Positions 9,318-15,776 of a DNA stretch of 64,000 nt are shown here, one piece after another. The DNA comes from Sorangium cellulosum So0157-2 (GTDB taxonomy: Bacteria > Myxococcota_A > Polyangia > Polyangiales > Polyangiaceae), in assembly GCF_000418325.1 (NCBI RefSeq), contig NC_021658.1:2728001-2792000 (forward strand), read 5' to 3'. A program made the position numbers and the translations under genes. Within the stretch, counting starts at the first letter, position 1, and each line of letters opens with the position of its first letter. Under the pieces are notes generated by a model. The model saw only the letters and a program-made list of their open reading frames with translations. It was not told the origin of the DNA and did no database searches.

Positions 9318-9538
9318 TGAGGTCCAGGTTCCGATGTGTGCCGGATGCGAGGATAGGTAAAACATCCCCGCTGATCGGGCGGGGGCTCGACGATACCATG
9401 AGACGTTCTGCACCGGCAATGGAGCTTGAAGTGAAAGCCCTTCCCCTTCCACGTCTTGCCCTTCCCCTTCCACTTGCCCTTGCCCGCGGCGAGCAGCCCC
9501 GTCTTCGGATCGTGGACGAGCGGCATCGTGCCGCTCAC
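9314..9538 (-). CDS. Possible small Lys/Gly-rich protein coupled to the downstream kinase
   Basis: A 74-codon frame starting with GTG at 9538 and ending in a TGA that overlaps the kinase ATG (ATGA). The product has a repeated GKGKWKGKGKTWKGKGF stretch followed by two cysteines (HCRC). The frame stays open upstream to a stop at 9632-9634, so the start is uncertain. I recognise no family. The overlap argues for real translation, while the lack of a clear ribosome site and the simple repeat argue against it. It could also be a relic of a longer gene. Confidence 0.3.
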   Translation of the reverse strand: MSGTMPLVHDPKTGLLAAGKGKWKGKGKTWKGKGFHFKLHCRCRTSHGIVEPPPDQRGCFTYPRIRHTSEPGPQ

Positions 9539-9715
9539 GGCTCCGGCCTTGACAGGCTTCCGTGTAGAGGGAAGGCCGGATGCTTCGGCGGCGAGCTTGC
9601 GCTGCGTGCGGAGGCCAGCGATCCTGCCGGGTCACGCGGTGGGTGTGCCACGCGCTGCGTATGCAGCGTCCTCTCCGCTCCGTCTGCGCCTGGGCCGACC
9701 GGCTGCCCGCCGTGG

Positions 9716-10045
9716 TCACACGTACTTCATGACCATCGCATCGACCCTCGCGGAGGGCACGGCGCCGACGATCATCCCGACGACCTTGCCGCCCTGGAAC
9801 AGGAGCATCGCCGGGATCGAGCGGATGCCGTAGGCTTGCGGGGTGTCCTGGTTGTGGTCGATGTTGAGGCGTCCGACCTTGAGCTTGCCGGCGTAGCGGG
9901 TCGCGAGCTGCGTCGTCGTCGGCAGCATCGCCCGCGAGGGGGCGTTCCACGTCGCCCAGAACTCGACCAGGGTCGGCAGCGGCGACTGCAGGACCTCCGC
10001 TGCGAAGTTGTCGTCGGTGAACACGAGCACGGGCGAGCCGGTCAT
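9716..10045 (-). CDS. Thioredoxin-fold protein lacking the CxxC redox pair
   Basis: A 109-residue single-domain protein with the full thioredoxin pattern: an N-terminal strand, LPTLVEFWATW before the active-site loop, LKVGRLNIDHNQDTPQAYGIRSIPAMLLFQGG with the cis-proline (IPA), and the C-terminal helix. At the active site the usual WCGPC reads WNAPS, so both redox cysteines (positions 34 and 37) are replaced. Otherwise it aligns along its whole length with bacterial TrxA. It cannot act as a disulfide reductase; a chaperone, binding or scaffold role is an inference. The ATG at 10045 gives a normal thioredoxin length. The gene is divergent from the ATP-grasp gene at 10363. Confidence 0.88.
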   Translation of the reverse strand: MTGSPVLVFTDDNFAAEVLQSPLPTLVEFWATWNAPSRAMLPTTTQLATRYAGKLKVGRLNIDHNQDTPQAYGIRSIPAMLLFQGGKVVGMIVGAVPSARVDAMVMKYV

Positions 10046-10362
10046 CGCCCGAGTATCCCCGCGGCGCGCCGGGGCGATCAAGCCTCCCCGTCGGCGCCCG
10101 GCCTGTCTGCGGGCGTGATGGTACGCGCAGAGGGGCCACCGACACGCGCGCCTGCGCGCTCGCTCCGGTGATGAGCCGGCGACCGTTCCGGCCTGAACGG
10201 CGGCGCGACGCGCGGGCGGGAGATGCGGCTTTCGTCCCCCGTTGAGCCTATCCTCTCGCAAACGATCGATCCTTGCAAGACTGGTTCTTCGCGAACACGG
10301 GTCCACCTTGTCGGCCCGCCGCGCGTCCCGGATCCACGCGCGGCGCCACCCTGGAGGACTCC

Positions 10363-11238
10363 ATGAGCGACGTCACCATCCTCTTCGGAAGACCCCATGT
10401 GCCTCAGCTCGCCGATGACCGCTTCGAAATCGACGTGCTGGCCGCCGAGGAGCTCGGCATCGAGTCGTACGCTATCCCTCTCGACCCCGTCGTGAATGGC
10501 GAGCCGGAGCGCGCCTTGCGCCGGCTGCCGAAGCCCCGGTACCGGACGTGGCTCTACCGAGGGTGGATGTTGAGCGAGGAGGAATACACCGGCCTGTACG
10601 AGGCCATGCAGGACCGCGGCGAGGAGCTCGTCGTCGATCCCGAGAGCTTCGCCGAGGCGATGTACATGCCGAGCTACGTCCCGCTGCTCGGCGATCGAAC
10701 GGCGCCCACGCGGTGGACCGAAGGTGAAGACATCCGGGAAGCGTGGGAGGTGGCCCTGGAGCTCGGGCCGCCGCCGTGGGTGGTCAAGGACCACGTGAAA
10801 TCGGTCAAGGAGCTCTGGCATCGTGCGTGTTTCGTGCCCGAGGGCGCCACGTACGACGATTTCGCCGAGATTTGCGAGAAGGTCCTGGAGCTCCGCGGCG
10901 ACCGGTTCGAGCGGGGGTTCGTCGTGAGAAAATACCTCGATCTCGCGACGTTGCCCGGCTGGGCGCCCGGCCAGCGTCGCGTGACCGACGAGCACCGGCT
11001 CGTGTTCTGGGAGGGGCGGCTGGTGGCGCACGCGCCGTACTACGACGTGGACTCGACGCTCGAGCATCCGGGGCAATTCGCCCATCTCGGGCAGGTCATC
11101 GGCTCCCCTTTCTTCACGGCCGACGTGGCCCGGCTCGAGCGCGGTGGGTACACGGTGATCGAGATCAACGACGGCGGCTGCTCGGTCTTCCCCGAGCAGA
11201 TGGATCCGCGCGACGTCTACAGGGCGATGCTGGGTTGA
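10363..11238 (+). CDS. ATP-grasp protein, R2K clade type (DUF4343-like)
   Basis: A 291-residue protein resembling the R2K clade of ATP-grasp enzymes. Visible pieces are WVVKDHVKS (Lys for nucleotide binding), GFVVRKYLDL, HRLVFWEGRLV and the end motif VIEINDGGCSVFP, where ATP-grasp enzymes place the metal-binding Glu and Asn. The R2K families are small peptide-ligase-like enzymes often found near toxin, tail or maturation genes; here the neighbours give no such clue. The ATG at 10363 has a strong GGAGG six bases before it; an earlier TTG at 10273 is less likely. It is followed 35 bases later by a Uma2-type gene on the same strand. Confidence 0.75.
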   Translation: MSDVTILFGRPHVPQLADDRFEIDVLAAEELGIESYAIPLDPVVNGEPERALRRLPKPRYRTWLYRGWMLSEEEYTGLYEAMQDRGEELVVDPESFAEAMYMPSYVPLLGDRTAPTRWTEGEDIREAWEVALELGPPPWVVKDHVKSVKELWHRACFVPEGATYDDFAEICEKVLELRGDRFERGFVVRKYLDLATLPGWAPGQRRVTDEHRLVFWEGRLVAHAPYYDVDSTLEHPGQFAHLGQVIGSPFFTADVARLERGGYTVIEINDGGCSVFPEQMDPRDVYRAMLG

Positions 11239-11273
11239 GCCCCCGGGGGAGCGTTCGGTGCTAGCCTCCCCGC

Positions 11274-11903
11274 ATGGCCACCACGGTTCGGGCAGCCCGA
11301 CCGACGCAGCCCGAGCGCGCCACCCTCGCGGACTGGCTCGCCGAGCCCGACGATCGAGGAGCAGAGCTGATCCGCGGCCGGCTCGTCTACAAAGCGGTCC
11401 CGAGCCCGGAGCACGGCCGCGCGCAGCGCAAGCTGGGCGCCCTCCTGGACGCGTTCGACGGCCGGCCGGGCGAGGGCGGGCGGCCCGGCGGATGGTGGCT
11501 CTCGACCGAGGTCGACCTCGAGCTCGCCGGCGAGGGCGTGCGGCCCGACCTCGCCGGCTGGCGGCGCGATCGCGTCCCCACGCTCCCCAAGGCACCCCCG
11601 GGCGGCGCGGTCACCGAGCGCCCCGACTGGGTCGCCGAGGTGCTCTCTTCCTCGACCGCCGCCCGCGACCTCGGCGACAAACGCAGCATCTATCACGCGG
11701 CCGGCGTCGGCCATGACTGGGTCCTCGATCCGGCCAACCGGCTCCTGATCGTCTATCGCTGGGCGCGCGAAGGCTACCTGTTCGCCCTGAGCGCCGGCGC
11801 GGGCGAACCGGTGCGCGCAGAGCCGTTCGAGGCGCTGGAGCTCCGGGTCGAGCTCCTGTTCGGCGACGACGGCGAGCCCGAGGCCGCCGCACCCCGGCCG
11901 TGA
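11274..11903 (+). CDS. Uma2-family (DUF820) putative endonuclease
   Basis: A 209-residue protein of the Uma2/DUF820 group, which has a PD-(D/E)xK nuclease fold and is expanded in cyanobacteria and myxobacteria. Motifs seen are ELIRGRLVYKAVPSPEHG near the N-terminus, VRPDLAGW (the PD motif), PDWVAEVLSSST (ExL with the catalytic acid) and DKRSIYHAAGVGHDWVLDP (Lys and the conserved YxxxGVxxYWxxDP-like block). The biological role of the family is unsettled. The gene is short-spaced behind the ATP-grasp gene and may share its transcript. It ends 55 bases before a convergent gene. Confidence 0.85.
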   Translation: MATTVRAARPTQPERATLADWLAEPDDRGAELIRGRLVYKAVPSPEHGRAQRKLGALLDAFDGRPGEGGRPGGWWLSTEVDLELAGEGVRPDLAGWRRDRVPTLPKAPPGGAVTERPDWVAEVLSSSTAARDLGDKRSIYHAAGVGHDWVLDPANRLLIVYRWAREGYLFALSAGAGEPVRAEPFEALELRVELLFGDDGEPEAAAPRP

Positions 11904-11958
11904 CAGCGGGCTCGATCAGGGCCTCTCGATCGGCGCCCGAGCGCTCCGGCGAACTCCA

Positions 11959-13980
11959 TCACAGGAGCCCGGCGCCGACCCAGAGCCCGGGCTCGTAGGC
12001 CACGAGAACATCCACGTCGCTCGAGCCGAGCAAGAGAAAGTTCACCGGCGAGACACCGACGAACAGGTGCGGCGTGATCGGGAGCTGGATCCCCCACGCG
12101 AAGCGGCCGCCGAAGGCGCCGACGCTCTCGAAATACGGTGAGTCGAAGAAGATGCGGTAATAGCCTGGCGTGATCCCGACCGACATCTCGAGATGCGAGC
12201 CGACGCCCATCACGAGCCGAAGCGGCACGCCGGCCGCAACCTGATCGACGTCGGCGGTCGAGACGCTCCGGAGCTCGACCCCGATCTCGAAGCGGCGCGT
12301 CTCGCTCAGGCGCAGGCGCGCGAGCACGTCGAGATCCACGGACATGCCATCCTTGACCGCGAAGCGCGCCGGGACGAAGTAGCCGGAGATCCCGAGCGAG
12401 AGCGCCATCCGGCGCGCGTTGGCCTCCGCCTGGGGGCCTGTGCCGGGCTCCTCGGCCGCGGGCTCCGGAGGCGCTTTCGTCGCGCGCCCGGGCTGCCGTG
12501 CGGCGGCCGCGGCGGAGGGTGGGGGAGCCGCGGGGGAGCCGCCCGCCGAGGGCGGCGGGGGCGGGTAGGGCGGGGGAGGCCCGCCGGGCGGAGAGGGCGG
12601 GTACGGATAGGGCGGGGGATACGCGCCCGCTGGAGGCGGCGGGTACGGGTAGGGCGCGGGATACGCGCCGGCCGGAGGCGGCGGGTACGGATAGGGCGCG
12701 GGATACCCGCCCGCAGGAGGCGGCGGGTACGGGTAGGGCGCGGGATACGCGCCGGCCGGAGGCGGCGGGTACGGATAGGGCGCGGGATACCCGCCCGCAG
12801 GAGGCGGCGGGTACGGGTAGGGCGCGGGATACGCGCCGGCCGGAGGCGGCGGGTACGGATAGGGCGCGGGATACCCGCCCGCAGGAGGCGGCGGGTACGG
12901 GTAGGGCGCGGGATACGCGCCGGCCGGAGGCGGCGGGTACGGATAGGGCGGGGGATACGCGCCCGCAGGAGGCGGCGGATACGGGTAGGGCGCCGGAGCC
13001 GGTGCCGCCGCCGGAGCCCTCGGCGGCGCCACGGGCGGCGCCGAGCTCGCCGCCGCGGGCTTCGCGGCCGGGGGCGGCTCGGAGCGCGCCGGCTGCGCCG
13101 CAGCCTCCCCCGCGGCCAGGCTCAGGGCGGCGAGCGCCATCAGCGCGGGGGCCGCCGCGGCGCCGCCGCGAGCGCAGCGGGCGCGGCGCGCGCGCAGGAC
13201 GGCCGCCGCGAGGCCCAGCAGGAGCGCCAGCGAGACGAGCTGGGCGGTGCTCAGCCCCCCGTACACGCCGCGCCCAGCGTCCCCGCGGAGGAGCTCGACG
13301 AAGAACCGGCCGGCAGCGTAGAGCGCGAGCCACGTCCCGAAGGCGCGGCCGTCCCGGTGCCCCCGGGCGAGCCAGAGGGCGGCGATCGCGCTCGCCAGCA
13401 GCCCGAGCGCCGCCTCGTAGAGCTGCGTCGGGTGCACGGGCAGGCTCGGCGCCCCGAGGGGCACCCAGCCGGCGGCGACGTGGTCCGCCGCCGCGGGGCT
13501 GCCCGCGGGAAACCGGACGCCCAGCGCGCCCGCCGTGACGCGGCCGTAGTCGCACCCCGCGAGGAAGCACCCGGTCCGCACGCTGGCGTACGTGATCCCG
13601 AGCCCGGGCACGAGCCGGTCGAGGAACGGCAGCACCGGCGCGCCGCGGCGGCGCAGGACCAGGCCGGCGACGGCGACGCCCGCGAGGAGCCCCCCGTACG
13701 CGGCCCGGCCGGCGTGGAGCACCGGACCCCACGCGCCGCGCGCGAGCGCCTCGGGCACCGCGCGCAGCGCCTCGAAGGCGTAGCCGCCGAGGAGCGCGGC
13801 GCCGTAGCCCCACAGGAGCGCGCGACCCTCGACCCCGACGTCGCCCCGATCCCGGCGCACCAGCCAGAAGAACGCCGCCGACCCGAGGAGCCCAGCGACG
13901 GCGACCATCACCGCGTAGCTCGGCGCGAGCCACGGCGGCAGGCCGTGGCGCTCCAGCCAGAGCATCAGCGCCCGGCTCAC
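11959..13980 (-). CDS. Prolipoprotein diacylglyceryl transferase (Lgt) with Pro/Tyr-repeat and beta-rich C-terminal extension
   Basis: A 673-residue fusion. Residues 1 to about 270 are an Lgt-type membrane enzyme, which transfers diacylglycerol to the lipobox Cys. Family blocks are AAYGGLLAGV, SVRTGCFLAGCDYGRVT (with the catalytic-site Arg), HPTQLYEA and GRFFVELLRGD (Arg and Glu kept). Then come a hydrophobic, signal-like segment, about nine 14-residue Pro/Tyr repeats (PYPYPPPPAG type) and a C-terminal domain of about 190 residues with alternating beta strands, as in outer-membrane barrels. Ordinary Lgt has about 260-290 residues and no such tail. The GTG start at 13980 overlaps the stop of the upstream Cys-rich lipoprotein gene (GTGA), so the two are very likely co-translated. 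This may be a dedicated, not housekeeping, Lgt. Confidence 0.85.
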   Translation of the reverse strand: MSRALMLWLERHGLPPWLAPSYAVMVAVAGLLGSAAFFWLVRRDRGDVGVEGRALLWGYGAALLGGYAFEALRAVPEALARGAWGPVLHAGRAAYGGLLAGVAVAGLVLRRRGAPVLPFLDRLVPGLGITYASVRTGCFLAGCDYGRVTAGALGVRFPAGSPAAADHVAAGWVPLGAPSLPVHPTQLYEAALGLLASAIAALWLARGHRDGRAFGTWLALYAAGRFFVELLRGDAGRGVYGGLSTAQLVSLALLLGLAAAVLRARRARCARGGAAAAPALMALAALSLAAGEAAAQPARSEPPPAAKPAAASSAPPVAPPRAPAAAPAPAPYPYPPPPAGAYPPPYPYPPPPAGAYPAPYPYPPPPAGGYPAPYPYPPPPAGAYPAPYPYPPPPAGGYPAPYPYPPPPAGAYPAPYPYPPPPAGGYPAPYPYPPPPAGAYPAPYPYPPPPAGAYPPPYPYPPSPPGGPPPPYPPPPPSAGGSPAAPPPSAAAAARQPGRATKAPPEPAAEEPGTGPQAEANARRMALSLGISGYFVPARFAVKDGMSVDLDVLARLRLSETRRFEIGVELRSVSTADVDQVAAGVPLRLVMGVGSHLEMSVGITPGYYRIFFDSPYFESVGAFGGRFAWGIQLPITPHLFVGVSPVNFLLLGSSDVDVLVAYEPGLWVGAGLL
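12590..12990 (-). repeat. Tandem 42-base repeats (84-base higher-order unit) coding for Pro/Tyr-rich repeats
   Basis: About nine in-frame copies of a 42-base unit encode 14 residues of the type APYPYPPPPAGAYP. Units alternate between two versions (AGA and AGG), so the best-matching period is 84 bases and neighbouring 84-base units are nearly identical. The antisense strand of the array is also open. The uniformity suggests recent expansion by slippage or recombination. Confidence 0.9.
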
Positions 13981-15371
13981 GCCCGCCTCCGGATGCGCAG
14001 CAGCATGTAGCCCGCGGGCACGAGCAGCCAGAACGCGCCGCCGAGGGCCCCGGGCGCGCCCGGGCGGCCCCCCCCGAGGTCGCGCCCGCCCGCGCTCAGC
14101 CGGCAGCTCGTGGCCGAGCTGCTGCCCGCCGTCAGATCGCCGTCCTTGCAGCTCTGGTTGCAGTCGCGGCAGTTCTGGTTGCAATCGCTGCAGTTCTGGT
14201 TGCAGTCGCTGCAGTTCTCGTTGCAGGTCGCGATCTCCTCGTTGCAGCCGGCGCAGCCGCCGCTGCAGGTGCCGCACTCGCCGTCGCCCGACGAGCCGCT
14301 CGGCGCGCCGATGGGGACGCCGGCCGGCGAGGTCGGCTCGCCGTACTGGAGGCAGCGGTCGAGCACGGCCATGCAGCCCGCGTCCGCGGCGAAGGCGAGC
14401 GCGCCGTCGCGGTCGGCGATCGGCAGGGCGGCGCACGCGCCGCTGCCCGCGGCGAGGACGCACTCCTTCACCCCCTCGATGCTCATCAGCGCGAGCACGC
14501 AGAGCGCCTCGGCGTTCGTCGCGCCGGCGCTGACCCACGCGCACTCCGCCTGCGCGTCGGCGAAGCGCGGATCCGTGCGCTCGTGCTCGCATCGCCCGGC
14601 CTGGGCGCAGGTGCACACGTCCCGCACGCCGGCGGCGCACTCCGCGACCGACCCGGGGAGGTGATACGGGTTCGCGCGCACCGACTGCGGCTCGCTCCGG
14701 GGGAGCTCGGGCAGCGCGACGCCGCCCTGGGGGCTCTCGAGCGCGGGCGCGTCCGAGGGCGAGAGGGCGCTCAGCGCGACCAGCCACGCGGCGTTGACGT
14801 AGACCGCCCCCTCCTGGGCGACCACGCCCGCCGGCAGCCCGGTGACGCGGACGAGCTCGCGCGCGCCCGCGCGCCGCGCGAGGTCCGCCACGATCGCGCC
14901 GGCCCGGCCGCCGAGCGCCGCGTCCTCGAGCCCCGCGGTCTCCGGCGACGCCGGCTGGCCCGCGAGGACGGGCCGGGCGAGCGGCCGCTCCGACCCGCGC
15001 TCCGCCGCGAGGGAGCGGAGCACGAACCCCTCGGCGGACGGCTCGAGCGCGCCGAGGACGATCGCGTCCTTCCCGAGCTCCTCCCGCGCCGCGTCCGCGG
15101 TGCGGACCAGCGCCGGGGCGCTCGCGATCTCCGCGTCGAGGATCGGCGTCTCCTCCCCCTGCTCGCGGTGCGCCGCCTCCAGCCGGGCCGCGACGTCGTG
15201 GAGCGCCTCCTCGGGCAAGGCCGCGAGGACCTCCGGCGCGGCGCTCAGCGCGTCGCGCAGCGGCAGGTCCTCGTAGGGCGGCGCCTCCGCGCTGCACGCG
15301 CCCAGCGCGGCGATCGCGAGCAGCACGGCGGCACGGCGGATCGCGCTCTCGATGACGACGTTCGTTGGCAT
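13977..15371 (-). CDS. Cys-rich lipoprotein with MYXO-CTERM-like C-terminal tag
   Basis: A 464-residue exported protein. The signal peptide ends in the lipobox LGAC at about residue 26. A poorly conserved Ala/Glu-rich body follows, then a region with several Cys (about 255-365), an array with cysteines every three or four residues (CNENCSDCNQNC and further copies, about 385-410), and a C-terminal tag: SCRLSAGG, a Gly/Pro stretch, one membrane helix (AFWLLVPAGYMLL) and RIRRRA. The Cys plus helix plus Arg cluster is the layout of MYXO-CTERM sorting tags, which place proteins on the myxobacterial surface. A strong ribosome site (GGAGCGAGGGGGG) precedes ATG 15371. Its stop overlaps the start of the Lgt gene, implying that Lgt acts on this protein or its relatives. 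Confidence 0.8.
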   Translation of the reverse strand: MPTNVVIESAIRRAAVLLAIAALGACSAEAPPYEDLPLRDALSAAPEVLAALPEEALHDVAARLEAAHREQGEETPILDAEIASAPALVRTADAAREELGKDAIVLGALEPSAEGFVLRSLAAERGSERPLARPVLAGQPASPETAGLEDAALGGRAGAIVADLARRAGARELVRVTGLPAGVVAQEGAVYVNAAWLVALSALSPSDAPALESPQGGVALPELPRSEPQSVRANPYHLPGSVAECAAGVRDVCTCAQAGRCEHERTDPRFADAQAECAWVSAGATNAEALCVLALMSIEGVKECVLAAGSGACAALPIADRDGALAFAADAGCMAVLDRCLQYGEPTSPAGVPIGAPSGSSGDGECGTCSGGCAGCNEEIATCNENCSDCNQNCSDCNQNCRDCNQSCKDGDLTAGSSSATSCRLSAGGRDLGGGRPGAPGALGGAFWLLVPAGYMLLRIRRRA

Positions 15372-15776
15372 GCCCCCCCTCGCTCCCCGGGGCGCGCGGA
15401 CCCGGACTGGACACGTCGCGCTCGGCGGGCGCGGGCGCATCGCCGGTGAGGACGCCGCCGCGAGGAGACACGACGAGCGTGCCAGAAGGCGCGGCGCCGG
15501 CCAAGGCCCATGCGGGGGAGCGCCGGTGAGGGAGATCGCGCCGATCGCGAGAGGCTCCTTCGACGCGGTTCCTCTCAGCGTCCGACATCGGGTGGCCCTG
15601 GCAACCTGGTGGGAGTTCGGCGTCGCCGCGATGCGCAGGGGCGCTGACAAGCCGCTCGATACCACCCTCCGCCGCGGCCTCGCCGGCGTGTCGAATTTCG
15701 GTTCACACCGCGCGCCGGCGCGGGTCTGCCTCGGGGAACGCCGGCGGAGGGCCGGCCTCACCCGAGGAGCAGAGCC
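15372..15776. other. Divergent intergenic stretch
   Basis: 405 bases between the Cys-rich lipoprotein gene (minus) and the secreted deacetylase gene (plus). It must carry both promoters. Open frames run through it on both strands but lack start signals and recognisable sequence. I see no strong repeat. Confidence 0.45.

Noticed and set aside
9839-10145. Long upstream extension of the second kinase frame through the thioredoxin-like gene
   Set aside because: The extension runs out of frame with the thioredoxin-fold gene on the same strand and has no kinase-family sequence before the 9317 start.
12590-12990. Regular repeats that might be a CRISPR array
   Set aside because: There are no unique spacers; the units are in-frame coding repeats of 42/84 bases inside the Lgt gene.
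14110-14300. Short tandem repeats in the Cys-rich gene as a CRISPR-like array
   Set aside because: Units are coding (Cys-Asn pattern), with no spacers and no cas genes nearby.
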